A stretch of DNA of 50,528 nucleotides from Fibrobacter sp. (GCA_012523595.1 JAAYIG010000187.1:1-50528), one strand, 5' to 3'; counted from the stretch's first letter, positions 1 through 8,351 are shown. Numbers and translations are program-made. The notes: generated by a model not told the origin, from the letters alone.

Positions 1-439
1 AGACGGGACTCTGAGAGAGCGGTGACCTGATGTAAAAATCAATTTTCTGAAAAACCTGCTGCCCGTTTGTCCTCCCTGTGATAAAGTTTATGCTGTTAGC
101 TCCGGTATCACTGAATGAGAAAACAAATCTGTAAGGACCCGAACTCAGAGTCTTGCCCTCCTGAGCTCTCCTGATCACCTCACCTCCATTAAAAAGCCTG
201 TTTCCAGGAGACATTACCTTGAAATAATCTATCTTCTCCCTTACAGCCAGCATCACCATGATTGTTTCTGCTGTAAAGATCTCAAGCGTATCGCCGGGTG
301 CAAAAGTCATACCGGTTATGAGTACCTCGGAATTGGCAGGATCCTCAAAGGGGTTGTAATCTCCTATGCAGGAAAGAAGGATCACAAATCCGCAAAAAGG
401 CAGGATAAGCAGATAATTTATGCAGGCAGTTCTTTTCAT
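1..439 (-). CDS. Secreted lipoprotein of unknown function (3' end outside window)
   Basis: Partial gene: it starts with ATG at 439 and stays open to the window edge, giving about 146 codons. The N-terminus has a short positive stretch, a hydrophobic core and a lipobox-like LLSC with Cys24 as the likely lipidated residue, followed by GDYNPFEDP, a polar linker of the kind common after lipobox cysteines. The rest is beta-rich with no domain I recognise. It lies 21 bases after the stop of the beta-helix-like gene and on the same strand, so it is probably the third gene of the kinase operon. Lipoprotein export is inferred from the signal; the function is unknown. Confidence 0.75.
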   Translation of the reverse strand, partial: MKRTACINYLLILPFCGFVILLSCIGDYNPFEDPANSEVLITGMTFAPGDTLEIFTAETIMVMLAVREKIDYFKVMSPGNRLFNGGEVIRRAQEGKTLSSGPYRFVFSFSDTGANSINFITGRTNGQQVFQKIDFYIRSPLSQSPV

Positions 440-460
440 TTTTAAGTATTACAGCACAGG

Positions 461-1318
461 TCAAAATTTAAAAGACCAGGAAAATCCCGTCACTCCTATA
501 AGAACCAGACAGTATCCTGCGATAGACAATGCTTTGTTTCTGTTGAATCTGGAACGTGCGTCTTTCCAGTCACTGCTGTTTTTTGTTGTCAGATTCAGGG
601 TATCTAGACTGCTCAGAGATCTGACCTCCTTTATCGATGTACTGAGTTCATACGTAAATACTCCTCCGGCAGCCGCTCCCCCCATGGCAAGCGCCAGTCC
701 CACATACCTTAATAAGTTGCGCTTTGCAGCCTCCGGGTCCTTCAGTATCCTGATCGGTACCCCGTCAGCGGTTACATCTTTCACAGACAGGTTATACGAG
801 AAGGACGCCCCGGCAACAACCTGCTTCTCCTCTCCCTCTATAACCAGGTTTGATCGTCCGTTTTCCCTGAATACGCAGTTTGTAATCCGGATATACTTCG
901 TTTCAGAAACTATCCCCTTAACTGAGTACATTAACTTCATATTTCGCAGGTCCGTTCCAAGCCCATCCTTGTGTATGTAAATACCATTCCAGTCGTATGG
1001 AGTCGGCGCCAACTTGCTTTGCGGATTATAATCTTTATCATTTTCAGATGTTAATATTACGGGATTGAGAGATGAGCCATCTGCAATCAGCGTACCCTGA
1101 ACATGTACACCAGTAAAGTTCTTGAAGAGCATCACTGTTCCAGGCTCGATTGTCACTACCTTTCCCACCGGAACAAAAACATCGGCAACAACCAGATAAG
1201 GGGATTTTGCTGAAGAAAGCAGTTGGGGAAGATCTCCCGCAAGCTCCACCGGGCTGCCACCCCGAGCTGGCAGAGTAATAAAGAGCAGCATTGCGCTCCA
1301 TTTCACAAATCGATTCAT
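461..1318 (-). CDS. Secreted beta-helix-like protein with C-terminal membrane segments
   Basis: 285 aa. Residues 1-21 look like a signal peptide. Residues about 45-165 have the short repeating strand pattern of a right-handed parallel beta-helix (for example TIEPGTVMLFKNF, VHVQGTLIADG, then a DWNGIYIH turn), as in pectin-lyase-like envelope proteins. Two hydrophobic segments follow at about 204-224 and 263-281, so the C-terminus is probably membrane anchored. The ATG sits 6 bases after the kinase stop, and AGAGG/AAAGG upstream can serve as ribosome binding site, which argues for co-transcription with the kinase. No catalytic residues of a pectate lyase are evident. A binding or sensing role is possible but unproven. 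Confidence 0.7.
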   Translation of the reverse strand: MNRFVKWSAMLLFITLPARGGSPVELAGDLPQLLSSAKSPYLVVADVFVPVGKVVTIEPGTVMLFKNFTGVHVQGTLIADGSSLNPVILTSENDKDYNPQSKLAPTPYDWNGIYIHKDGLGTDLRNMKLMYSVKGIVSETKYIRITNCVFRENGRSNLVIEGEEKQVVAGASFSYNLSVKDVTADGVPIRILKDPEAAKRNLLRYVGLALAMGGAAAGGVFTYELSTSIKEVRSLSSLDTLNLTTKNSSDWKDARSRFNRNKALSIAGYCLVLIGVTGFSWSFKF

Positions 1319-1324
1319 TAACCT

Positions 1325-3169
1325 TTAACCTCTTGATGCGATGCGCTGCATCTCTGCATCGGCTTCTTTGTAATACCTGTGGTCTTTTGATGTCTGAAGT
1401 GCGGATTTGACCTCGTACCAACTGTCAAGTGCATCACGCTTGATAACAGCCGTGGGATTCTGATCAAACTGTCTGCTTCTGCATTGGGCAGTGAAATACA
1501 AACGCTCCAGCCGTAAAGTACTTGAATTGACATACATGCCGGGAGTTCTGGAGCAAAGGTCAAGATAATTCAAAGCCTCGGAAATCCTCCCCTGGTTGAA
1601 AAGAAACTTTGCCTTCTCCAGATAAAACTCACCATCTTTGATATCTGTCCTGGAAAACAGGGAATTGAGCTCACTTCTTCTCCCCAGACCCTTTAAAGCC
1701 CTTATTCTGAATATCATCGCTTTGTCAACTGACGATTCCTGCGGAGAAAGCGATTCGTAAACTTCCAGAGCATTTTTATACTGCCCGGATTCAACTTCCC
1801 TTGTAAAAATAGACATCAGGTCATTTGTACCATGTTTCCTCTTGAGCTGATCGATAAGTGATTCCTGTGTAGCTATGGCAACTTGTGCCGGTGCCACCGG
1901 TGCAACTTGTTTCTTTTGTGCCACTGGCGGAGTGCTTTTGATAGGACGCGGCTCAGTTTTTTTAACCTGTTCCTCAACCACTTTCGGTTCCTCAGGTTTT
2001 TTTTCTTCCGGAATTTGGGGAACCTCTACTGTCCAGGCTGGTTCAACTACCGATACAGGCAGAGGCTTCTGAGCCAGATTTGCAACAATTTTCGGAATTA
2101 ACATGCCTGTTGCAAATACCCCCAGTACTATCAGCAGTACTGCTGCTGTCATGAGAAACGGGTTTTTTCTCCGCAGGTTCACTACTATCTTCTCTCTGTC
2201 GGCTCCCATAAACCTGGCCAGCTCCTGCTCAGGAGAAAGCGGTGTGGTACTTCGATGGATCTTGCCGATTTCAGAGAGAAAACTCATCGCGTCCTGGATC
2301 CTCTTTTCCCTGTCCTGAACCATGCACATGTGAATCAGGCGGCGGAATTTAGAGGGGATTTTGATATCATAGGCATCAAGAGGTTTATAGTCGTTTTTGA
2401 TCTTGGAAAGCATCAGTTTGGAAACATTCTGTTCCGGAAAGGCCTTCATTCCAGTAACCATCTCATAGAGAATTGTCCCAAGGGAATAGATGTCGGTGCG
2501 GATATCCGGTTCTTTTCCATCAAGCTGTTCAGGCGACAGATACTGCATCGTCCCCAGTATCGCTCCATCTGTGGTATGAATAGAGGCATCAGTGGGCCGG
2601 GCGATTCCAAAATCCATCAGCTTTACAATCCCATTGCTCGACACCATGATATTGGATGGTTTCAGATCACGATGAATTACACCATGATAAGTTTTACCAT
2701 AGATAACATAATTCTGATTGTGAGCATAGCGAAGCGCTCTGCCGATCATTATTCCTATCGACATCGCCACTTCTACAGGAAGAGCACCCCTGTCCTCGAT
2801 GATTTTCTCCAGGGTCTGCCCATCTATACGCTCCATCTCTATATAGGGAAGACCATTCCACTGCCCGACTGCATGAATTTCAATAATGTTAGGATGGTGG
2901 AGTTTGGCAGTGATCTTGATTTCCGTTTGGAAACGCTGCTTTGTATCTTCAGTATAGTTAGGATGGAGGAGTTTTACCGCTCTGTTAACCTCGAGCTGCG
3001 GATTCCATATTTCATATACATTGGCCATCCCTCCGACTCCCAAAAGTCCAGTAATGACACCTGAACCCATTGGTTCTCTTTTGGTGCCGTCAGGAAGAAT
3101 AACAGCGTTCCTCATGCGCTTAATCGAACCCTGATCAGCGTCGGCTGTCCTTCTGTCTTCCGGAGTCAT
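1325..3169 (-). CDS. Membrane-anchored eukaryote-like Ser/Thr protein kinase (PknB type)
   Basis: 614 aa. The kinase domain spans about residues 36-300: Gly-rich loop GLLGVGGMANVY (41-52), ATP-binding Lys66 in AVK, catalytic HRDLKPSN with Asp168, DFG at 187-189 and an LSPEQ activation-segment motif (211-215). All key residues are present, so the enzyme is probably active. One transmembrane helix lies at about 338-360. A Pro/Glu/Lys-rich linker and a helical TPR-like region, probably periplasmic, follow. No PASTA repeats are seen. The ATG at 3169 has AGGA five bases upstream. It is the first gene of a minus-strand unit with the beta-helix protein and the lipoprotein, which may be its partners or outputs (inference). 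Confidence 0.92.
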   Translation of the reverse strand: MTPEDRRTADADQGSIKRMRNAVILPDGTKREPMGSGVITGLLGVGGMANVYEIWNPQLEVNRAVKLLHPNYTEDTKQRFQTEIKITAKLHHPNIIEIHAVGQWNGLPYIEMERIDGQTLEKIIEDRGALPVEVAMSIGIMIGRALRYAHNQNYVIYGKTYHGVIHRDLKPSNIMVSSNGIVKLMDFGIARPTDASIHTTDGAILGTMQYLSPEQLDGKEPDIRTDIYSLGTILYEMVTGMKAFPEQNVSKLMLSKIKNDYKPLDAYDIKIPSKFRRLIHMCMVQDREKRIQDAMSFLSEIGKIHRSTTPLSPEQELARFMGADREKIVVNLRRKNPFLMTAAVLLIVLGVFATGMLIPKIVANLAQKPLPVSVVEPAWTVEVPQIPEEKKPEEPKVVEEQVKKTEPRPIKSTPPVAQKKQVAPVAPAQVAIATQESLIDQLKRKHGTNDLMSIFTREVESGQYKNALEVYESLSPQESSVDKAMIFRIRALKGLGRRSELNSLFSRTDIKDGEFYLEKAKFLFNQGRISEALNYLDLCSRTPGMYVNSSTLRLERLYFTAQCRSRQFDQNPTAVIKRDALDSWYEVKSALQTSKDHRYYKEADAEMQRIASRG

Positions 3170-3223
3170 AAAATTCCTTACCAGGTTCCTGCAATAAAGG
3201 ACGGCTGTATACTATATTTAGTA

Positions 3224-3253
3224 TTGATATTCTACCATAATTGGGTGTATAAT
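3224..3253 (+). promoter_or_regulatory. Sigma70-type promoter for guaB
   Basis: TTGATA at 3224-3229 and a perfect TATAAT at 3248-3253 are separated by 18 bases. Transcription would begin near 3260 and leave a leader of about 80 bases before the guaB ATG. The DNA lies in the divergent gap between the kinase gene and guaB. Confidence 0.6.
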
Positions 3254-3270
3254 TCAATAATTTTAAACTT

Positions 3271-3299
3271 GAAAACCCGCCGGTAACAAGGCGGTTTTC
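3271..3299 (+). promoter_or_regulatory. Hairpin in the guaB 5' leader
   Basis: GAAAACCCGCC pairs with GGCGGTTTTC across an 8-base loop, about a 10-bp stem with one bulged C. It lies between the predicted start of transcription and the guaB start codon. It lacks a good U-tract after the stem, so a simple terminator is unlikely; it may stabilise the message or act as part of an attenuator. Its role is unproven. Confidence 0.4.
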
Positions 3300-3340
3300 T
3301 CTAAATAACCGGAAATTCCTGACCCATCCAAGAGGCATAT

Positions 3341-4852
3341 ATGGCTAAAATCATTGATGAAGTATCCAGAACATTTTCAGAGTACCTCCTGATTCCCCGA
3401 TTAACCAGGAAACATCATCTTCCCGAAAATGTCTCCCTGAATACACCTGTGGCAAAGTACCAAAAAGGCCAGAACTCGAGATTCTCTCTTAACCTTCCCT
3501 TCGTTTCGGCAAGCATGCAATCGGTATCCGGGTCGGAGATGGCTATAGCCCTTGCCAGAAGAGGCGGATGTGCCTTTATCTTCTGCTCACAACCCATAGC
3601 TCAACAGGCAGCCATGGTTGCAAAGGTGAAAAATCATAAAGCGGGATTTGTCCCTTCCGACTCCAATCTTCGCCCCGACAACACTCTCAGGGATGCTCTT
3701 GTCCTGCGAAAGAAAACCGGCCACTCAACTATGCCGGTAACCCATGATGGCTCAAAAGATGGAATTTTTCTGGGAATAATAACAGACAAAGATTTCTGGG
3801 AATTTGAAGATGATCTTAATGCTCCGGTTTCAGAATTTATGACCCCAAAAGAAAACGTGGTCTTCGGGATCAGTGGAATCAGCCTTCATGAAGCAAACAA
3901 ACTTCTGAGAAGCAACAAAAAAGAGTGCCTTCCTGTTCTTGACAGCAACGGGCGGCTGCTCTCACTGGTCTTCAAAAAAGACTACTTTGATCACATGACC
4001 AATCCAGATGAACTCCTTGATGATAGTAAACGGCTGGTCACTGGAGCAGGAGTCAATACTCACGATTACAAAGACAGAATCCCTGCCCTGATGGAGGCTG
4101 GTGTAGACGTTCTCTGTTTTGATTCCTCTGATGGTTATTCAGAATTCCAGATGGAAGCCATAAAGTGGACAAAAACCAAATACGGCTCCAAAGTTGTAGT
4201 CGGAGGTGGAAATGTGGTTGACGGAGATGCCTTCAGGTATCTGGTGGAGGAAGCCGATGCAGATTTTGTAAAAGTGGGCATTGGCGGAGGCTCCATCTGC
4301 ATTACCCGGGAACAGAAAGGCATTGGCCGCGGACAGGCATCGGCACTGATGGCTGTAACCGCTGAGCGGGACCGCTATTTTCAGGAAACCGGCATATATG
4401 TCCCGGTCTGCTCTGACGGAGGATTGGCAAACGATACCCAGATCATAATCGCGCTGGCAATGGGAGCAGATTTCGTAATGATGGGACGGTATTTCGCGAT
4501 GACGACCGAAAGCCCGACACCCATAGTGTCTATTGGCGGCAGAATGTACAAACCATACTGGGGTGAGGGGTCCAACAGGGCCAGAAACTGGCAGAGATAC
4601 AATCAGTCAGGTGAATCAGGAATGAAATTTGAAGAGGGTGTCGATGCTTATGTTCCAATAGTGGGATCGGTCAAAGATGTCCTTTCTGTCACTGTAGCAA
4701 AGCTTAAATCCACAATGTGCAACGTGGGCTCCACTACCCTCAAAGAATTCTCGGACAACGCTGTCCTTACACGAATCTCGGAGCAATCCTTTGTTGAAGG
4801 CGGCACATCCAACGTGCTCTCCCTTGACAAAGACCTGCCCAGAGAGGTCTGA
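3341..4852 (+). CDS. guaB: IMP dehydrogenase
   Basis: 503 aa. Oxidises IMP to XMP with NAD+, the committed step of GMP synthesis in the cytoplasm. The catalytic loop GIGGGSICITREQKGIGRGQ places the nucleophile at Cys320, and the flap motif NWQRY gives the Arg419-Tyr420 pair. A CBS-pair subdomain (about 115-225) interrupts the TIM barrel, seen as HSTMPVTHDG and SEFMTPKENV. From memory, length and sequence match the Tritrichomonas foetus-type IMPDH clade also found in some Clostridia and Bacteroidota, where the loop reads GGSICITREQ instead of the commoner GPGSICTTR. It has its own promoter and a hairpin leader, and a terminator-like stem follows the stop. Confidence 0.96.
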   Translation: MAKIIDEVSRTFSEYLLIPRLTRKHHLPENVSLNTPVAKYQKGQNSRFSLNLPFVSASMQSVSGSEMAIALARRGGCAFIFCSQPIAQQAAMVAKVKNHKAGFVPSDSNLRPDNTLRDALVLRKKTGHSTMPVTHDGSKDGIFLGIITDKDFWEFEDDLNAPVSEFMTPKENVVFGISGISLHEANKLLRSNKKECLPVLDSNGRLLSLVFKKDYFDHMTNPDELLDDSKRLVTGAGVNTHDYKDRIPALMEAGVDVLCFDSSDGYSEFQMEAIKWTKTKYGSKVVVGGGNVVDGDAFRYLVEEADADFVKVGIGGGSICITREQKGIGRGQASALMAVTAERDRYFQETGIYVPVCSDGGLANDTQIIIALAMGADFVMMGRYFAMTTESPTPIVSIGGRMYKPYWGEGSNRARNWQRYNQSGESGMKFEEGVDAYVPIVGSVKDVLSVTVAKLKSTMCNVGSTTLKEFSDNAVLTRISEQSFVEGGTSNVLSLDKDLPREV

Positions 4853-4860
4853 TTTTTCCA

Positions 4861-4878
4861 GGCCGGATTCTTCCGGCC
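4861..4878 (+). terminator. Probable terminator after guaB
   Basis: GGCCGG-ATTCTT-CCGGCC is a perfect 6-bp GC stem starting 8 bases after the guaB stop and followed by a weak T-rich ATCTTTCT. The short U-tract makes this a moderate call. Confidence 0.5.
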
Positions 4879-4923
4879 ATCTTTCTGCTCTGCAGTTCCT
4901 GTAAAAATTGCAATAATTCTTTT

Positions 4924-4937
4924 TATACGCTCGTATA
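4924..4937. promoter_or_regulatory. Operator-like palindrome upstream of htrA
   Basis: TATACG and CGTATA form a 6-bp inverted repeat separated by two bases, about 50 bases before the htrA start. No convincing well-spaced -35/-10 pair could be assigned around it, so the site may be a repressor or activator target, or chance in AT-rich DNA. Confidence 0.3.
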
Positions 4938-4986
4938 CATTTACAAAGTATTCTCAACTGGTTGTTGTATCAAAAGGAGGAACATC

Positions 4987-6543
4987 TTGAAGAAACTTAA
5001 GCCCCTAATCCCTTCTCTGGTGGCTTTGATCATTACTGCCGGACTTATTACCTATTCAACATGCTCTTTCGCTGAATCCAATCATCCCCCAAAGGGATCT
5101 GTAACTTTCGGCGCCGAGAAAAAACCTGATATCAACACTCCTCCGCAGTTAAGTGCTTTCAGCAATATGTTCGCCGATATCGCAGAAAAAGTGGTACCTA
5201 CTGTCGTCCAGGTTGTGCCCACAAAGATCGATACAGTCATATTTTCCAATAACCCCTTTTATCAATTCTTCGGTGATCCTTTTGGCTTCGATGAATTCTT
5301 TGGCAACCCTCGCCGACAATTCCGGCGTCAACCACCGGTTCAGAAAAGGGAGTTCAAGCAGCAAGGCCTGGGATCAGGGGTGATCGTGTCCAAAGATGGC
5401 TACATCTTGACCAATTTCCATGTCGTTGCCGGTGCCGATGAAATCGAAGTCAAGACTTCGGACAACCGCAGCTTCCAGGCAGAGATCGTTGGAACAGATT
5501 CTCTTTCCGATGTAGCAGTAATCAAAATTAAAGAAAAAGTAAAAAATCTCCCGGTTGCTTATCTTGGTGATTCAGACAAGCTTCGTCCGGGTGACTGGGC
5601 AATAGCCATTGGCAATCCTTTCAGCCTGGCCTCATCCGTGACAATGGGAATAATCTCTGCTCTTGGACGGACCGCAGGGGGAAATGCCAACTCCTACCAG
5701 AACTTCATCCAGACAGATGCCGCAATTAACCCGGGGAACTCCGGCGGTGCACTGGTCAACATTCATGGTGAGTTGATCGGTATCAATACAATGATCTACA
5801 CACAATCAGGCGGTTATATGGGAATTGGATTCGCCATTCCTATCAACATGGCACGCAGAATCATGGAAGATCTGATCTACGAAGGGAAAGTGTCCCGTGG
5901 ATGGCTGGGTGTGGTGATCCAGGATCTGGATGCTACAACACGTGATGCAATGAGAATCAGCCCAGAGACCAGAGGTGTTCTGATTGGAGATGTATTCAAG
6001 AATCAACCAGCAGATAAAGCGGGATTCCGCAGGGGAGATATCGTAGTTTCTGTTGGTAACAAGGCTGTTTCCAATCCAAATGAGCTGAAAAACGCCATAG
6101 CCAATATCAGACCCGGAAACAAAGTACCTGTTGAGATCCTCCGTGACGGAAAGAAAATGACTCTCCATGTCACTTTGAGTGGTCGTGATAAGAGTAAGCC
6201 GGACCAGCCCGCTGGTGCCAGTGTCCTGGAATCCTCCGAAGGTAAGGGTGATATTGTTGAGAATATGGGCATCAAAGCAGGAAATATCACTCCGGAATTA
6301 AGGGAGCAGCTTGACCTCAAGTCGGATATCAAAGGTGTTGTAGTTACACAGATCGATCCCAATTCCCAGGCGGCTCAGGAGGGATTCTCCCAGTACGATG
6401 TTATCCTGGAAGTGAACCGGAAACAGGTTACAAATGTTAAGGAATTAAAACAGGTCACGAAATCAGTTAAGACTGGTGATTCCATTCTCTTCCTTCTGCA
6501 TCGAAATGGAAACACTTTCTTCAAGGCTTTCAAAGTTCGTTGA
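4987..6543 (+). CDS. htrA: HtrA/Deg-family periplasmic serine protease with two PDZ domains
   Basis: 518 aa. Degrades or refolds damaged envelope proteins. A signal peptide ends near residue 29 (CSFA/ES). The trypsin-like domain spans about 60-295 with the triad His145 (TNFHVV), Asp175 (SDVAVIK) and Ser252 (GNSGG). PDZ1 covers about 300-398 and PDZ2 about 425-515. The Phe/Asn-rich loop at about 86-112 corresponds to the LA loop of DegP/DegQ. The start is TTG: AAAAGGAGG at 4972-4980 lies six bases before it, a near-perfect ribosome binding site, and the signal peptide begins there. It is probably monocistronic, with a strong terminator just downstream. Whether it matches DegP, DegQ or DegS cannot be settled, but two PDZ domains argue against DegS. 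Confidence 0.95.
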   Translation: MKKLKPLIPSLVALIITAGLITYSTCSFAESNHPPKGSVTFGAEKKPDINTPPQLSAFSNMFADIAEKVVPTVVQVVPTKIDTVIFSNNPFYQFFGDPFGFDEFFGNPRRQFRRQPPVQKREFKQQGLGSGVIVSKDGYILTNFHVVAGADEIEVKTSDNRSFQAEIVGTDSLSDVAVIKIKEKVKNLPVAYLGDSDKLRPGDWAIAIGNPFSLASSVTMGIISALGRTAGGNANSYQNFIQTDAAINPGNSGGALVNIHGELIGINTMIYTQSGGYMGIGFAIPINMARRIMEDLIYEGKVSRGWLGVVIQDLDATTRDAMRISPETRGVLIGDVFKNQPADKAGFRRGDIVVSVGNKAVSNPNELKNAIANIRPGNKVPVEILRDGKKMTLHVTLSGRDKSKPDQPAGASVLESSEGKGDIVENMGIKAGNITPELREQLDLKSDIKGVVVTQIDPNSQAAQEGFSQYDVILEVNRKQVTNVKELKQVTKSVKTGDSILFLLHRNGNTFFKAFKVR

Positions 6544-6554
6544 CAATCACTGTC

Positions 6555-6583
6555 CGGGGGTGGCGCATGGCTGCCCCCGTTTT
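6555..6583 (+). terminator. Intrinsic terminator after htrA
   Basis: A 10-bp stem (CGGGGGTGGC pairing with GGCTGCCCCCG, two G-U pairs) closes a GCAT tetraloop and is followed by TTTT. It starts 11 bases after the htrA stop. Confidence 0.8.
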
Positions 6584-6607
6584 CCGTTTCCCCCTCAGCA
6601 ATTCTCC

Positions 6608-6636
6608 TTGACTCTATTCTATATAGAACGTATCTT
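6608..6636 (+). promoter_or_regulatory. Candidate promoter with an operator-like palindrome in the spacer
   Basis: TTGACT at 6608-6613 and TATCTT at 6631-6636 are 17 bases apart. A perfect 12-base palindrome, TTCTATATAGAA (6617-6628), sits in the spacer where a repressor would block RNA polymerase. The leader to the next gene would be about 215 bases. Confidence 0.45.
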
Positions 6637-6856
6637 TGGTTTAATCAGGATGGTTTTCCATTGCGGAAGATTACCTCAAAGGAAAATATCAGGGACAGGT
6701 CCTGTATCCGGATACTATTTCTACATCAATAATTCGGATACAAATAACAACATTTGAAATCTTTTTCTATAACTAAAATCAATAGAATCGTTTCTTAATC
6801 CGGATAATCAGGGTTTTAATTCAAAAAATCTTACCAATCATTCAGGAGGAAAATAT

Positions 6857-7753
6857 ATGAAACGGTGGCGGGCAATCAGGATTATCAGTTTAACCGCTAT
6901 TACCGCTATTATGTCTTGCGGTGTCAGCCAGAGTTCTTTGGATCAAGCATCAAAACGCATTGATGAACTGAAAACCATGGGTGTACCTGACAGCGCTCTC
7001 TCCAGAGCAAAAGTGTTCCTTTACCAGGCCAAAGATGCCAAACAGAGAGGCAATTCCGGAATAGCCAAACTCGCCGCCGACTCTCTCCGTATCCATATCG
7101 CCAAGGCTGAGGCAATGTATAAGGATAATATCAATAACCTGCTTCCAGTAATCGATTCCATGCGCTCAGTCATAAAAATGAACAAAGCCAACTTCAGCGG
7201 TATCACACTTAAGAAACTTGACAGTCTGATGATTCCCGTAGATTCACTTATCAATATCAAGTGGTATCTCCAGGCTCATCATCTGCTCAAAGAAATCATT
7301 GCAAGATTACCTCAGTTTAAATTTGACGACGAGAGAGCAAAGGAACTCAGGCCCAGAATTCCGGGTGAGTGGACATGTATAAATGAGACAAAAAGCAAAG
7401 AAAACAAGGCAGTTCATGCCATAGAGAAGAAAATTTTCACTTTCAGAAAGGATGGAACAGTTCTGCTGGTCGAAAACAAAAAGGGTCAGAGCGGTCCATT
7501 TCTTAAAGAAGACTATGAGTTCAGGTCATGGGGTAAATACGATCTGATCGGAGATACCATAGTTCTTCTGATCGACCGCTTTGCGGCTGTAAAGCAGAAT
7601 TTTGAACGTCTCTATGTTGAAGAAGAAAAAGGGAAGAAGAAAACTGTCTGGAAAAAAGAGCCCCAGCCTACTTACGATTCTCTCATTACCGATGGAAGCC
7701 AGAACAGATTTATTACTTTCACCGATCTTAAGGAAGATTTCAAGAAAAAGTAA
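6857..7753 (+). CDS. Lipoprotein with N-terminal helical repeat region
   Basis: 298 aa. The signal ends in a lipobox-like sequence, AIMSC, with Cys21 as the lipidation site. Residues about 25-100 are amphipathic helices rich in Ala, Lys and Asp, resembling DUF4398-type envelope proteins. From about 165 a beta-rich segment begins with RIPGEWTCINE and alternates strands and turns much like a small lipocalin-like or stress-protein fold; the C-terminus is very Lys/Glu rich. AGGAGGA at 6844-6850 precedes the ATG at a good distance. A single-gene unit, bounded by the htrA terminator and its own strong terminator. Function unknown; the domain names are resemblance only. Confidence 0.75.
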   Translation: MKRWRAIRIISLTAITAIMSCGVSQSSLDQASKRIDELKTMGVPDSALSRAKVFLYQAKDAKQRGNSGIAKLAADSLRIHIAKAEAMYKDNINNLLPVIDSMRSVIKMNKANFSGITLKKLDSLMIPVDSLINIKWYLQAHHLLKEIIARLPQFKFDDERAKELRPRIPGEWTCINETKSKENKAVHAIEKKIFTFRKDGTVLLVENKKGQSGPFLKEDYEFRSWGKYDLIGDTIVLLIDRFAAVKQNFERLYVEEEKGKKKTVWKKEPQPTYDSLITDGSQNRFITFTDLKEDFKKK

Positions 7754-7777
7754 TTCATCCGGATTTATCCGCAATTA

Positions 7778-7806
7778 GTCCGCTTACCTGTTTAAGGTAA
7801 GCGGAC
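7778..7806 (+). terminator. Terminator after the lipoprotein gene
   Basis: GTCCGCTTACC and GGTAAGCGGAC form a perfect 11-bp stem with a 7-base loop, 24 bases after the stop. Only a modest T-rich stretch (ATCCTCTTGTT) follows. Confidence 0.65.
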
Positions 7807-7826
7807 ATCCTCTTGTTCCCCACACC

Positions 7827-7850
7827 GGGGTCGGTATCGGAATCGAAAAA
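7827..7850 (+). repeat. Hexamer-type intergenic repeat, copy A
   Basis: GGGGTCGGTATCGGAATCG followed by AAAAA. The six-base period (TCGGTA/TCGGAA) and the GGGG...GAAAAA borders match the left arm of the large palindrome at 27248. Confidence 0.5.
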
Positions 7851-7952
7851 TATCCTGACCAAATAAGTCTGTTAAAGAAATGATAATTTTACTGTTTAAA
7901 CTACAGAAGAAAATTTCCGGTTATTTTTTCAACATTGGAGTATCGTCTCCCC

Positions 7953-8007
7953 AAGCCCGGTTCACCGGGCTTAATATGCCCAGGGGCAGGCATTTATGCC
8001 GCCCCCC
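7953..8007. repeat. Two adjacent GC-rich hairpins
   Basis: AAGCCCGG-TTCA-CCGGGCTT (7953-7972) is a perfect 8-bp stem with a tetraloop. About ten bases later GGGGC..GGCA pairs with TGCC.GCCCC with a one-base bulge. Both lie between two convergent genes, next to the rpmA terminator. They may be extra termination or processing structures. Confidence 0.4.
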
Positions 8008-8045
8008 AAAAAAAAGGCGGTTTCACCATCTCCGGTAAAACCGCC
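8008..8045 (-). terminator. Intrinsic terminator of the rplU-rpmA unit
   Basis: Read on the minus strand: GGCGGTTTTACC pairs with GGTGAAACCGCC (12 bp, one G-U) and is followed by eight T residues. It lies 23 bases past the rpmA stop. Confidence 0.85.
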
Positions 8046-8068
8046 CCTTAAGATTTCCTGTCTGAATA

Positions 8069-8332
8069 TTATGCCTGTGCAGCCGGCACTATATCCACTC
8101 TTTTTCTGTTGCCTGCAAACCAGGAAAATTTAACCTGACCATCCACTTTGGCAAAAAGAGTGTGGTCTTTACCCTGTCCTACATTCATACCTGGAAACAC
8201 AACTGTTCCGCGCTGACGGACTAAGATGGCTCCGGCACTTACCTGTTCTCCACCAAATCTCTTCACCCCAAGCATCTTGGGATTACTGTCACGACCGTTG
8301 CGGCTGCTTCCTACACCTTTTTTATGTGCCAT
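8069..8332 (-). CDS. rpmA: 50S ribosomal protein L27
   Basis: 87 aa, normal length for L27. It binds near the peptidyl-transferase centre of the large subunit. The N-terminus [16 protein letters not shown] and the [20 protein letters not shown] segment are diagnostic. The first residues match the short form that starts directly at AHKKG, not the longer Firmicutes form that needs N-terminal cleavage. It follows rplU by 19 bases, the near-universal L21-L27 order, and ends at a strong terminator. Confidence 0.98.
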   Translation of the reverse strand: MAHKKGVGSSRNGRDSNPKMLGVKRFGGEQVSAGAILVRQRGTVVFPGMNVGQGKDHTLFAKVDGQVKFSWFAGNRKRVDIVPAAQA

Positions 8333-8351
8333 TTTTTTTCACTCCCTGCAA

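Larger units (their letters stand above)
6544..6856. other. Intergenic region between htrA and the lipoprotein gene
   Basis: 313 bases with no supported gene. It holds the htrA terminator, a promoter with an internal palindrome at 6608-6636, and AT-rich DNA up to the ribosome binding site at 6844-6850. A plus-strand frame starting inside htrA runs into it but has no start signal or recognisable product. Confidence 0.6.
7754..8068. other. Intergenic region between convergent lipoprotein and rpmA genes
   Basis: 315 bases without a supported gene. It holds the lipoprotein terminator, a copy of the hexamer repeat (7827-7850), an AT-rich stretch, two further GC-rich hairpins (7953-7972 and about 7983-8007), and the rpmA terminator read from the other strand. 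Confidence 0.6.

Noticed and set aside
2255-3064. 269-codon plus-strand frame
   Set aside because: It lies wholly opposite the kinase domain, where conserved HRD and DFG motifs fix the coding strand.
3135-3338. 67-codon minus-strand frame upstream of the kinase
   Set aside because: No ribosome binding site; it overlaps the guaB promoter and leader and the start of the kinase in another frame.
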